The notes under the pieces were generated by a model, which ran no database searches, was not told the origin of the DNA, and saw only the letters and a program-made list of their open reading frames with translations. Made by a program: the position numbers and the translations under genes. Of a stretch of DNA of 40,382 nucleotides, positions 1 to 7,761 are shown one piece after another. The stretch covers positions 1 through 40,382 of the forward strand of contig NZ_FOLV01000035.1 in NCBI RefSeq assembly GCF_900112415.1, read 5' to 3'. Each line of letters begins with the position of its first letter. Position 1 is the first letter of the stretch. This DNA comes from Bacillus sp. 491mf. Lineage in GTDB: Bacteria; Bacillota; Bacilli; Bacillales; Bacillaceae_G.

Positions 1-180
1 TCTACAAACTGTAGGGCAAGGTTATGTCCGAACAGTATAATCTACGCCTGTGGAGACTGTGTAAGACGCAGTGGGACCCCCTACTATGCAACGGTCTATG
101 AAACAGGAAGCCCCTTCTTTAATCAGACCGTAAGGTGGATAAGGAGGGGTTATTCACCGAGTCAATATAGAACAACGTAA
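1..180 (+). mobile_element. IS200/IS605-family element, 3' end (tnpB tail and putative omega-RNA region)
   Basis: One frame is open from the first base to TAA at 178-180 and contains IIYACGDCVRRSGT and YETGSPFF, resembling the extreme C-termini of TnpB proteins; frame 2 gives LQTVGQGYVRTV before a stop at 38-40, also TnpB-like, so the tail may be frameshifted. A stem (CCCCTTCTT at 111-119 with AAGGAGGGG at 141-149) lies at the end, where TnpB guide (omega) RNAs form, followed by TTATTCAC. The rest of the element lies to the left of the window. It ends about 25-50 bases before the next gene. The assignment rests on motif recall and could be wrong in its details. Confidence 0.5.
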
Positions 181-205
181 GAGTGAATAACAGGAGGAAA
201 ACAGA

Positions 206-832
206 ATGACAACAGTTTTATTTGTAAAAGCAAACAATCGTCCAGCGAACCAAGCGGTGAGTGTGAAATTATACGAGGCTTTTTTAGCGAGCTATAAAGA
301 ATCACATCCAAATGATACAGTGGTAGAGCTTGATTTATACAATGGGGAATTGCCGTATGTAGGCGTAGATATGATTAACGGTACATTTAAGGCGGGTAGA
401 GGACTTGATTTAACAGAAAAGGAAGCAAAAGCAGTAGCTGTTGCTGATAAATATTTAGATCAATTCCTTGCAGCTGATAAAGTTGTATTTGGTTTCCCGT
501 TATGGAATTTAACAATCCCAGCTATACTACACACATATATTGATTATTTAAACCGCGCGGGTAAAACATTTAAATATACGCCAGAAGGTCCAGTAGGTCT
601 GATTGGAGATAAGAAAATTGCATTATTAAACGCAAGTGGTGGTGTATATTCGAAAGGACCAGCAGCTGAAATGGAAATGGCTGTTAAATATGTAGCTAAT
701 ATGATGGGTTTCTTCGGTGCAAGAGATATAGAAAAAGTAGTGATTGAAGGTCACAACCAATTTCCTGATAAAGCAGAAGAAATTATTGCTGCAGGGCTTG
801 AAAAGGCTGTTAAAGTAGCAAGTACGTTCTAA
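206..832 (+). CDS. azoR: FMN-dependent NADH-azoreductase
   Basis: The 208-residue product is a flavodoxin-fold quinone/azo reductase of the AzoR (AcpD) family, cytoplasmic, reducing azo dyes and quinones with NADH and FMN. The N-terminus TTVLFVKANNRP followed by a Ser/Gln-rich phosphate-binding turn, FGFPLWNLTIPA around residues 96-107 and LLNASGGVYSKGP around 139-151 are family flavin-site segments; length is typical (about 200-210). AGGAGG lies 8 bases before the ATG. It is monocistronic, between the IS tail and a strong terminator at 849. B. cereus group genomes carry several azoR paralogues and I cannot tell which this is. Confidence 0.9.
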   Translation: MTTVLFVKANNRPANQAVSVKLYEAFLASYKESHPNDTVVELDLYNGELPYVGVDMINGTFKAGRGLDLTEKEAKAVAVADKYLDQFLAADKVVFGFPLWNLTIPAILHTYIDYLNRAGKTFKYTPEGPVGLIGDKKIALLNASGGVYSKGPAAEMEMAVKYVANMMGFFGARDIEKVVIEGHNQFPDKAEEIIAAGLEKAVKVASTF

Positions 833-848
833 TTAACAAAACACTATG

Positions 849-876
849 GCAGTACCAGCGGGTGGTACTGCTTTTT
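849..876 (+). terminator. Rho-independent terminator after azoR
   Basis: GCAGTACC pairs with GGTACTGC across a short loop and is followed by TTTTT, 17 bases after the azoR stop codon. Confidence 0.85.
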
Positions 877-927
877 CATTCGCTTATCTGTAAAATATGA
901 AACGATAGAAAGAAGGATTACATTATA

Positions 928-2058
928 ATGGAACGTTTATGGACAAAAAACTATATAATGCTGACAATTACAGCGTTATTACTATTTAGTGGCTTTTATT
1001 TACTCATGCCAACACTACCGATGTTTATTAAACAATTAGGTGGAAGTGAATCTCAAGTTGGATTTATTATTGGAGTGTTTACCATATCAGCAGTGATTTT
1101 ACGTCCGATTGTTGGAGGATTAATGGATCGATATGGCAGGCGCGTATTTATAATAAGTGGACTACTATTTTTTGCAATGACAATGTATTTTTACGATTGG
1201 GTAACAGGAGTTATATTTTTAGTGGTATTACGTATCCTCCATGGAATGAGCTGGGCAATTGCTACAACTTCGATCGGAACGGCTGTGACTGATGTTATTC
1301 CACCATCTCGTCGCGGAGAAGGAATGGGATGGTATGGACTTGCAATGACTTTAGGCATGGCTTTAGGACCAATATTAGGTCTTTGGGTAGCAAAATCATT
1401 TTCATTTCATTATCTATTTCTTCTATGTACAGCATTAGCACTTATTGCATTCATACTTGCATTTGGTACGAAAATTCCAGTAGTTCAAAGTACAGAAAAA
1501 AAACCAATATCATTTTTTGAAAAAACTGTTTTGCCAATCGCTGTTGTTACATTTTTTCTATCCCTTACTTTTGGTGGCATTACAACATTTTTACCACTGT
1601 TTGCGGCAAAAATTCAAGTTAATGCTGGTACTTTTTTCTTAGTGTATGCTGTTACACTTACAGTAATTAGACCACTTGCCGGGAAGATATCCGATAAACA
1701 TGGAGAAGGAGTTATTATTGTTCCTGCACTTTGTACACTGATAGTCGCACTATTCGTCCTAACAATGACAAAAGGGCTTGTTGGACTCGTTATTACAGCT
1801 ATTTTGTACGGAATTGGATTTGGAGCAGCGCAACCTGCTCTTCAAATAGTAACGTTACGATTAGCTTCACCAGAGAAAAGAGGAGTAGCGAACGCTACAT
1901 TTTTTACTGCTTTTGATTTAGGAATTGGTTTAGGATCTATTATTCTAGGATTTGTTTCACAAATCATGGGATATCAAATGCTATTTATTGTTTGTGCTGT
2001 ATCTGGGTTTATTAGTCTGCTAATTTTTATTTTGTTTGTAAAAAAGACATTACTATAA
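928..2058 (+). CDS. MFS transporter (12-TM drug/sugar efflux type)
   Basis: The 376-residue protein is a polytopic membrane protein with about 12 hydrophobic helices. It carries the MFS motif A after TM2 (GGLMDRYGRRVFI, near residues 63-75), a motif C-like GMALGPILGLWVA in TM5 (about 143-155), and a repeated half-motif KISDKHGEG in the second half. This fits proton-driven efflux of small molecules, but the substrate cannot be read from sequence. AGAAGGA precedes the ATG. It stands alone between two terminators. It resembles YwoG/YfkF-like exporters common in Bacillus. Confidence 0.85.
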   Translation: MERLWTKNYIMLTITALLLFSGFYLLMPTLPMFIKQLGGSESQVGFIIGVFTISAVILRPIVGGLMDRYGRRVFIISGLLFFAMTMYFYDWVTGVIFLVVLRILHGMSWAIATTSIGTAVTDVIPPSRRGEGMGWYGLAMTLGMALGPILGLWVAKSFSFHYLFLLCTALALIAFILAFGTKIPVVQSTEKKPISFFEKTVLPIAVVTFFLSLTFGGITTFLPLFAAKIQVNAGTFFLVYAVTLTVIRPLAGKISDKHGEGVIIVPALCTLIVALFVLTMTKGLVGLVITAILYGIGFGAAQPALQIVTLRLASPEKRGVANATFFTAFDLGIGLGSIILGFVSQIMGYQMLFIVCAVSGFISLLIFILFVKKTLL

Positions 2059-2072
2059 TGTTTTAATTTATG

Positions 2073-2102
2073 AAAAAGCCCATTAGAAAATGGGCTTTTT
2101 TC
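2073..2102 (+). terminator. Rho-independent terminator after the MFS gene
   Basis: AAGCCCATT and AATGGGCTT form a 9-bp stem followed by a T run; it begins 15 bases after the stop codon and isolates the downstream PapR-like gene from read-through. Confidence 0.85.
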
Positions 2103-2190
2103 TTAGAGGTTAATGTTAACTAACCACTAAGACGGTTTGATGGAACATTTATTGTAACATGATAGTGGTTATCTGAAAATGGAAATAACA

Positions 2191-2206
2191 TATGCAATAT
2201 TGCATT
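2191..2206 (+). promoter_or_regulatory. PlcR box upstream of the PapR-like gene (one mismatch)
   Basis: TATGCAATATTGCATT matches the PlcR operator TATGNANNNNTNCATA except for the last base. It lies 60 bases before the ATG at 2266, in the place where papR has its own PlcR box. A possible -10 (TATATT) is at 2229-2234. Confidence 0.7.
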
Positions 2207-2265
2207 TTATCCAAATATTTCTTCATGCTATATTAATAGAGAACCTGTGGGGGGGGGAAGAGTGT

Positions 2266-2406
2266 ATGCAAAAACTTTTTAAGGGGAGTTTAGTGGCATT
2301 AGCGATGGTAACGTGTATGTCTCTAGTACGTAACGAAGTCGCAAAGAATCCCGAAGAAGAAACTGAAGAAGTGGATTTAATGTCTATCTTGCCTTTTGAG
2401 TATTAA
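2266..2406 (+). CDS. PapR-like quorum-sensing signal peptide precursor (orphan, C-terminus LPFEY)
   Basis: The 46-residue precursor begins MQKLFKGSLVALAMVTCMSL and ends LMSILPFEY. PapR of B. cereus, as I recall it, begins MKKLLIGSLLTLAMAWGISL and ends in LPFEF-type pentapeptides; start, signal sequence, acidic middle and terminal PFE motif all correspond. PapR is exported, cut by NprB and re-imported by Opp, and then activates PlcR. Here no plcR gene is adjacent: an MFS gene precedes it and an mccF-like gene converges on it. A start 87 bases upstream would place the PlcR box inside the gene, so the ATG at 2266 is preferred. Its ribosome site is a 9-G tract at 2249-2257. The final Tyr differs from the pherotypes I remember. 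Confidence 0.75.
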   Translation: MQKLFKGSLVALAMVTCMSLVRNEVAKNPEEETEEVDLMSILPFEY

Positions 2407-2408
2407 TA

Positions 2409-2452
2409 AAAAAGAAACAATCGCTTATAACAAAAGTGATTGTTTCTTTTTT
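2409..2452. terminator. Bidirectional terminator between the PapR-like gene and mccF
   Basis: AAAGAAACAATC (2411-2422) pairs perfectly with GATTGTTTCTTT (2438-2449); A-rich on the left and T-rich on the right, so it can serve both the PapR-like gene and the convergent gene ending at 2528. Confidence 0.8.
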
Positions 2453-2527
2453 ATTGATTATATATATCTGAGATAATTGAATATGAATTTATTATGAAAA
2501 AGCCTCATTAATCCACGTTTAGCGTAA

Positions 2528-3526
2528 TTAACGTATCCACTCTTCAAGGATCATTACGGTTTTATTTGTTGCATCCATCTCTATTTTCATACCAAGTGGA
2601 ACGGTTAACATCGGGTGTGTATGGCAACAATCAAAGTCCGCAATAAAGGGTATGTTAATGCCGTCCAAAACTTCTAATAAAATCTCATATGGTTTTTTGT
2701 TTGTACCACTATCATGAAATTGCTCATGTTTTCCAAGAATCAAACCAGAAATTTTATGAAATACGCCATTGAGTTTTAGTAATGAAAAACTTCTTTCAAT
2801 AGTAGCAGCATCTTTTGTCGTATCCTCGATAAAAAGGATATCTCCGCCTTTTATTTCTGGCATATACTCGCTGCCCCAAATGCCAGTTAAAGTATCTAAA
2901 TTTCCTCCAATTAACCTTCCTGTTGCTTTTCCGCTATTTACACAAATCCAATCATTCTTTATACGTTGTTTTTCCTTCGTTTTTTCTTCCCAATTGATAA
3001 ACTCATCCGTCCAATACGGCGGCTTTTTAATCGCATATGGTAATGTTTGTTTCTCTTCTAACATGTCACTAAAATATTCGTATGTAAAGTGAACAAATGG
3101 TTCAAACTCACCAAATGAAGGGATTAATGCAGGGCCATAAAATGTATGGATTCCAGTTTTGGCGTATATCCCAAGTAAGATTGCAGTAACATCGGAATAA
3201 CCGATCATGATTTTCGGTTTTTTTATAAAAGCTTCATAATCAATATAAGGCAATATTGAATTAGAATTCATCCCACCAATGGTTGACATGATACATTTGA
3301 TGTTAGGGTTTCGTATTAACTCGTTCAGTTCTTCTGCCCGTTCTTTAATGCTTCCAGAGCGATAGTTGTCATGTTTTCCAGTTAAATTTCCTTCTATTAT
3401 TTTGAACCCCTTGTTCTCTAGGAATTTTTTTGCCCGCTCAAATCTTTTCGGTGCAGTATAAGTTGCGGGTGATGAAGGGGAGTAAATCCCAATTAAATCT
3501 CCTTTTTGTAATCTGCTAAGTTTCAT
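2528..3526 (-). CDS. S66-family serine peptidase (LD-carboxypeptidase / MccF-like)
   Basis: The 332-residue protein belongs to peptidase family S66, cytoplasmic Ser-Glu-His enzymes that include murein LD-carboxypeptidase and MccF, which cleaves the toxic aminoacyl nucleotide of microcin C7. The nucleophile elbow is GYSDVTAILLGIY (Ser near residue 110), the Glu lies in DILFIEDTTKDAA, and the His in DCCHTHPMLTVPLG near the C-terminus. The extra loop and HTHP segment resemble MccF rather than the shorter LdcA. The start is ATG with GGGGAGAGA upstream. It is a single gene, with no biosynthetic cluster nearby, so a self-immunity role is not indicated. Confidence 0.85.
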   Translation of the reverse strand: MKLSRLQKGDLIGIYSPSSPATYTAPKRFERAKKFLENKGFKIIEGNLTGKHDNYRSGSIKERAEELNELIRNPNIKCIMSTIGGMNSNSILPYIDYEAFIKKPKIMIGYSDVTAILLGIYAKTGIHTFYGPALIPSFGEFEPFVHFTYEYFSDMLEEKQTLPYAIKKPPYWTDEFINWEEKTKEKQRIKNDWICVNSGKATGRLIGGNLDTLTGIWGSEYMPEIKGGDILFIEDTTKDAATIERSFSLLKLNGVFHKISGLILGKHEQFHDSGTNKKPYEILLEVLDGINIPFIADFDCCHTHPMLTVPLGMKIEMDATNKTVMILEEWIR

Positions 3527-3627
3527 AGTTTTCTCTCTCCCCTAAAAAGTGTTTTCTGTACAACGGTTCCTTCTTTTTGATTATTTTTTGAAAATTCCTT
3601 TTTATCCAATGTATAATAAATGAAAAA

Positions 3628-3999
3628 GTGCTGCAATATGAGATTCGTAACTATTCCGAGATCATCACGCCAATGATTAAAGGATTGGCTGAAAGTGGTG
3701 ATTTATTTTTCAAACTTTATTTGCAAAGTAAAGTAGAAATCACTGATTCTCACGTTTCACCGCTGCTATCAGATCAGTTAAGCAACATGCCGCCAACATT
3801 AATTGCAACTACCGAATTTGATTATTTAAAAGTAGAGTGCGAAGCATACGCAGCAAAACTTGCACGAAGCGGCGTTCCTACAAAGCTGATTCAATACAAC
3901 GGTACAAACCATGTATTTATGGACAAAATCGGTTTATATCCGCAAGCAGAAGATTTGATGAGTGAAATTGCGAAAGAAATGAAAAGAGTGTTTGTTTAA
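3628..3999 (+). pseudogene. C-terminal fragment of an alpha/beta-hydrolase (esterase/lipase, HSL type)
   Basis: About 123 residues remain. LIATTEFDYLKVECEAYAAKL around residues 59-79 holds the acid residue, and GTNHVFMD around 107-114 holds the catalytic His of an Aes/HSL-like esterase. The oxyanion HGG and nucleophile GDSAGG region, which should lie about 150 residues upstream, are missing; the frame extends only to about 3610 with no good RBS, so this is a 5'-truncated remnant. A GTG at 3628 is the only formal start. Confidence 0.7.
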
Positions 4000-4010
4000 T
4001 TAGAAAGAAG

Positions 4011-4052
4011 CTGGCTTCAAAAGGCACATAAATTCCTTTTGAAGCCAGTCTG
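4011..4052 (+). terminator. Terminator after the esterase fragment
   Basis: CTGGCTTCAAAAGG and CCTTTTGAAGCCAG form a perfect 14-bp stem followed by TCTGTTTT. It outlived the truncated gene. Confidence 0.75.
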
Positions 4053-4070
4053 TTTTGTTATCGACCGTTC

Positions 4071-4127
4071 TTTGCAATATATCGGCGCTTCGAAACGATT
4101 CAAAGACCATTCGACGATATTCGACAT
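4071..4127 (+). repeat. Dispersed CGGCGCTTCGA repeat, copy 1
   Basis: GCAATATATCGGCGCTTCGA, then ACGATTCAAAGA and TTCGACGATATTCGACA. It is one of five copies in this window; the others are at 9357, 17955, 23320 and 29881. It sits just behind the terminator at 4011. Confidence 0.75.
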
Positions 4128-4149
4128 ATGAATAGCACTAGATCATACC

Positions 4150-4196
4150 GAAAAGAAGAAGAGAAATTATGGGATCATGATCTCTCTTCTTTTTTA
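4150..4196 (-). terminator. Terminator of the laccase gene overlapping its 3' end
   Basis: On the minus strand AAGAAGAGAGA pairs with TCTCTTCTTCTT across a loop containing the TGA stop, followed by TTTT. The last codons of the oxidase are part of the upstream arm. Confidence 0.5.
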
Positions 4197-5845
4197 TGTT
4201 TCCATTGTTTATGACAGTCAAAACATTGAGAAAAGGCGTTATCGCTACATTGTTCTGGATCACGTTCACATGGGTTAAAGCTAGGATTAGGTAGAACCTC
4301 GTACGGTCTCATCATATCGTAATCTTCATGTTCAAGAATGTGGCAGTGCCACGGATAGATTCCTGTAAATGGCCCAAAACGTGCAATAATTCGGGTTACT
4401 TCTCCGGGATTAGCACGAACCGTATCTTTCCATCCTCTCTCGTTTGGATCGGGTGGTATAGGCGGTCCGACTTTGAGATTAGAACCATTTGGATCGCCAG
4501 TAAATACGGCGCGATTCAAAATTTGAAAATGGACAAGGTGCAAGTGAATTGGGTGAGTGTCTGGTGTCGTATTGTACAGCTCCCAAATCTCTATCGTTCC
4601 ATTATACGGTGTTTCTGTAATTGGTTCACTCCACTCCATGTTATTTAATAATGGCATAGGGCGCCCAAAATTATCGGTAGCTTCAAGTAAAGTGTTTTTT
4701 CGTGTTATTACAGCATACTGCGGGTTCAGGTGTTCCAAACAACTCAACTTTTTTGGAATTTTGCTTTTGTCAGTTCTGCAGCATGTTTGTTTCACGCGAA
4801 ATTGCATAATCTGCCTCAAATCTTCAGAGGGACTTTCGCCGTCAGGGAATGGGGTTGGTGCGTCATTTGTTAAAATAATACTCTGACCGTTATGGTTTGA
4901 AAAATCAACAATGACATCGGCGCGTTCCGCAGGTGCAAGGATGATTTCGGATACTTGGACTGGTTGTTCCAAAAATCCTCCATCCGTACCAATTTGGATA
5001 AACTTTTGCCCAGAGCTCAGCCGCACACGATAAAAACGAGAATTGGAGCCGTTTAGGATGCGGAACCGGTATTTACGTGGCTCCACCTCAAGATAAGGCC
5101 ATACTTTTCCGTTTACTAAAATTGTGTTGCCGAAAAATTCAGGTGTGACTGACGGATTTGGTAATGTAGGGTCGATTGGCGGAGGTGGCTGCGGTGCTGG
5201 TGGTGCCATATTTCCTGGTTGGGATGGATAGAATAGTTCACCATTGGCATAGAACGAACGATCTTGGATGACGAGTGGAATTTCAAATTTTCCACTCGGA
5301 AGATTCAATTGTTTCTCTTCTTCATCTCTGAGAAGATAGAAGCCTGCAAGACCGGCATAAACGTTCAAACGGGTGATTCCAAGGGCGTGATCATGATACC
5401 AAAGTGTTGCCGGACGTTGACAGTTTGGATAATAGTAGACTTCAGTCACAAATTTCGGCCCAACATTTCTAAAATCTCTTGTGAACCATGCTTCAGGATA
5501 TCCGTCATCTTCTGGACGAACCCGAGCGCCATGTAAATGGACAACGGTCCTAACAGAAGGCATGGACGATTGCGCACCATGAACCGTTTGGTCGACAGGC
5601 AGCAGGTGTTCAAAGGGCAATTTATTTTTCCATTTCACAAGAATAGGGTGATTTCTTTCTACTTCGAATGTAGGGCCCGGGTACATACCGTTGTACCCCC
5701 AGACGGTAGTTGGCGACAAATCACGATGTAATTTTTGTTTGACTTGCTTCATTGTTACTTCATAGAATGGGATTCCATTATAGCTACTTTCTGGTTTTAA
5801 GACAGGAGGAATGGGTAAGGCATCGACAAATTTTTTTAAAGACAA
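4175..5845 (-). CDS. cotA: Multicopper oxidase, CotA-type spore-coat laccase/bilirubin oxidase with Cys-rich tail
   Basis: The 556-residue protein has three cupredoxin domains and all copper motifs: HLHG (103-106), WYHDHALG (149-156), HPIHLHL in the last third and HCHILEHEDYDMM (500-512), with type-1 Cys501, His506 and axial Met511 at CotA spacing. B. subtilis CotA is 513 residues; the extra length is mainly a C-terminal tail with Cys at 526, 533, 541 and 544. No signal peptide is present, as expected for a coat protein made in the mother cell. A good RBS (AAAGGAGG) precedes the ATG, and a sigma-K-like promoter lies about 42 bases upstream. CotA oxidises phenolics, ABTS and bilirubin and makes brown spore pigment. 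The symbol is by family similarity. Confidence 0.85.
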   Translation of the reverse strand: MSLKKFVDALPIPPVLKPESSYNGIPFYEVTMKQVKQKLHRDLSPTTVWGYNGMYPGPTFEVERNHPILVKWKNKLPFEHLLPVDQTVHGAQSSMPSVRTVVHLHGARVRPEDDGYPEAWFTRDFRNVGPKFVTEVYYYPNCQRPATLWYHDHALGITRLNVYAGLAGFYLLRDEEEKQLNLPSGKFEIPLVIQDRSFYANGELFYPSQPGNMAPPAPQPPPPIDPTLPNPSVTPEFFGNTILVNGKVWPYLEVEPRKYRFRILNGSNSRFYRVRLSSGQKFIQIGTDGGFLEQPVQVSEIILAPAERADVIVDFSNHNGQSIILTNDAPTPFPDGESPSEDLRQIMQFRVKQTCCRTDKSKIPKKLSCLEHLNPQYAVITRKNTLLEATDNFGRPMPLLNNMEWSEPITETPYNGTIEIWELYNTTPDTHPIHLHLVHFQILNRAVFTGDPNGSNLKVGPPIPPDPNERGWKDTVRANPGEVTRIIARFGPFTGIYPWHCHILEHEDYDMMRPYEVLPNPSFNPCERDPEQCSDNAFSQCFDCHKQWKHKKEERS

Positions 5846-5886
5846 TTCAGTGCCTCCTTTTAAACAATTAAATGTTGTATGTCATA

Positions 5887-5914
5887 TATCATATGAATTT
5901 CATTTATGATGGTA
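5887..5914 (-). promoter_or_regulatory. Putative sigma-K promoter of the cotA-like gene
   Basis: On the minus strand CATATGATA (5895-5887) fits the sigma-K -10 consensus CATANNNTA, with ACC about 16 bases upstream fitting the AC of the -35. Late mother-cell control is what a coat laccase would need. Confidence 0.45.
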
Positions 5915-5951
5915 TAGACGAAATTTTTCATTTTAGAGGATATTTTGTTTT

Positions 5952-5974
5952 GTTAGCTTGATAGTGATGGGCAT
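5952..5974. mobile_element. Possible IS231 end remnant
   Basis: GTTAGCTTGATAGTGATGGGCATG resembles the IS231 terminal repeat (CATGCCCATCAACTTAAGAA, as I recall it) on the minus strand, with a short insertion. It lies in the 282-base gap between the laccase and the nitronate monooxygenase genes, which otherwise holds a weak inverted repeat (CACC...GGTG, 6030-6070) and no gene. Confidence 0.3.
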
Positions 5975-6127
5975 GCGTGTCAGGCCCTATAGAATATTAT
6001 TCGAACATTTTGTGAAAAACAACAAAAAACACCACAAACTACTAGGAGTAGGTATTAATTTCCTGGTGTCCATTCGAAACGCTATGTTACACTAAGGGAG
6101 CTTTAACGATCCATTCTAAAAACAGTA

Positions 6128-7099
6128 ATGAAATGGGGTATTTACTTGAACTTTCCACAGTTAAAAATCGGTCATATGATGCCAAAGGTTCCAATTATGC
6201 AGGGAGGTATGGGCGTAGGTATTTCATTAAGCAAACTTGCATCTGCTGTTGCAAATGCTGGAGGAATTGGAATTATATCAGGAACTGGAATTTCCATCGA
6301 CGAAATGAGACTACATATAAGGAAGGCGAAGGAAAAGGTCCAGAATGCCGGCTATATTGGAGTAAACGTTCTTTTCGCGATGAATGATTTTGCTGAAAAA
6401 ATGAAAGCGGCCATTGAAGAAAAAGTTGATTTCATCATATCAGGTGCTGGGATTTCAAGAGATATGTATACTTGGGGCAAAAAGGCCGGCATACCAGTTA
6501 TTTCAATTGTTTCTTCAGCAAAGCTTGCTAAATTATCTGAACGTCTGGGTGCATCTGCAGTTGTTGTAGAAGGTCATGAAGCCGGGGGACACCTCGGAAC
6601 CGAAAGACCTTTATTCGATATATTACCTGAAGTAGTTGCAGCGGTTAAAATCCCGGTAATTGCTGCTGGAGGAATTATGACCGGAAAAGATCTTGCTCGT
6701 GCCTTAAGTATGGGGGCCTCTGGAGTACAGATGGGGACGAGATTTGTTGCAAGTGATGAGTGTGACGCACCCTTATCATTTAAAGAAAAATATGTACATG
6801 CTCGAACGAAAGATACTATGCTGCTCAAAACAACTGTAGGTCTCCAAGGTCGTGCAATTAAGAATAACTTCACTGAGCTGATAGCTGATGATAAAAAGAT
6901 AAAAATAAAGAAGTGCATGAATTGCCTAAAAAATTGTTCTTATCGTTTTTGTACGCTAGATTCTTTGATAACATCAATGGATGGTGATTGTGAGAATGGT
7001 CTTGTTTTTGCTGGCGCAAGAGTGCATGAAATCAAGGAAATTCTACCAGTTAAAACAATCATCAACAATATCATGACAGAATATAAAGCCTGTATGTAA
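6128..7099 (+). CDS. Nitronate monooxygenase (NPD/2-nitropropane dioxygenase family)
   Basis: The 323-residue TIM-barrel flavoprotein binds FMN and oxidises alkyl nitronates such as propionate-3-nitronate, or is a FabK-like enoyl reductase relative. Family marks are PIMQGGMGVGISLSKLASAVA (about 22-42), AGGIGIISG, the VVVEGHEAGGHLG segment carrying the catalytic-site His (about 146-158), IPVIAAGGIMTG and GVQMGTRFVAS. A Cys-rich stretch (KKCMNCLKNCSYRFC) near residue 260 occurs in one subgroup. The ATG at 6128 has no clear RBS; TTG at 6146 is preceded by TGGGG at suitable spacing and gives the usual N-terminus LNFPQLKIG, so the real start may be 6146. Confidence 0.85.
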   Translation: MKWGIYLNFPQLKIGHMMPKVPIMQGGMGVGISLSKLASAVANAGGIGIISGTGISIDEMRLHIRKAKEKVQNAGYIGVNVLFAMNDFAEKMKAAIEEKVDFIISGAGISRDMYTWGKKAGIPVISIVSSAKLAKLSERLGASAVVVEGHEAGGHLGTERPLFDILPEVVAAVKIPVIAAGGIMTGKDLARALSMGASGVQMGTRFVASDECDAPLSFKEKYVHARTKDTMLLKTTVGLQGRAIKNNFTELIADDKKIKIKKCMNCLKNCSYRFCTLDSLITSMDGDCENGLVFAGARVHEIKEILPVKTIINNIMTEYKACM

Positions 7100-7110
7100 G
7101 TAAGAATTAA

Positions 7111-7455
7111 TGTCGATCCTCTTATATTCATCTGAAGAAGGTACTAGAAAATCTTATAACAAATGCTATAAAATATTCACCGAATTCAATGAATATAAAT
7201 ATCGATTTAGTAGAAGAGCAAGATCAATATGTTTTTAGCATAGAAAATGAAGGTGCTCATATACCAGATGAGGATGTAAAGAATATTTTTAAAGAGTTTT
7301 ACAGGGTTGATAAATTAAGAAATAAAAAAACAGGTGGAAATGGTTTAGGCTTGGTAATAGTAAAAGTTATATTGGAAGCCCACCATATTCAATATGATAT
7401 AGAGAATAATAAAAAAGGCGTAAAATTTACAATTTATTTACCTGGAAATGAGTGA
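7111..7455 (+). pseudogene. Histidine-kinase ATPase-domain fragment
   Basis: About 110 residues survive from a sensor kinase: the N box LENLITNAIKYSP, the G1-like HIPDEDV, the F-box region IFKEFYRVDK and the G2 box GGNGLGLVIV. The frame is closed by TAA at 7108, 12 bases after the preceding gene, so the dimerisation, His and sensor domains are gone. An internal ATG at 7189 would start within the ATP lid and cannot give a working kinase. The likely parent is a VanS/ResE-like kinase. Confidence 0.75.
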
Positions 7456-7553
7456 ATTATTTTAGTATTAATTATAATGAACCGTATCACAAGTGATAGC
7501 AAAGCGGAAGTTTGAGTTAGACGTCGTAGAAGAGTGGTTTTAAGAGTCATGAA

Positions 7554-7588
7554 AACAAGCCTAACGTATTTAGTTAAGCTTGTTTTTT
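7554..7588 (+). terminator. Rho-independent terminator
   Basis: AACAAGCCTAAC and GTTAAGCTTGTT form a near-perfect stem followed by TTTT, about 100 bases after the kinase fragment. The rest of the 7456-7761 gap shows no gene. Confidence 0.6.
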
Positions 7589-7761
7589 GTATAATGTATT
7601 AAAGATTTCTAATATAATTATGTACAAGAAGAAAGTAATTAATTAAAGTGGCATATTAGGTAGTAAAAATTAAGTAGCGCGGAGAATCATATTATATGAT
7701 ATTAACGATATTTTTCCGTATAAATAATAATTAGTACTATATTTTTAATATTAAAGAGCAA

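Noticed and set aside
2179-2265. Longer 75-codon form of the PapR-like gene starting at 2179
   Set aside because: It would place the PlcR box and promoter inside the coding region and lacks an RBS; the ATG at 2266 gives the PapR-like signal sequence.
7189-7455. Stand-alone 88-residue ATPase-domain protein
   Set aside because: The homologous frame begins upstream at 7111 and is cut by a stop; the piece lacks the complete N box and His domain, so it is a remnant.
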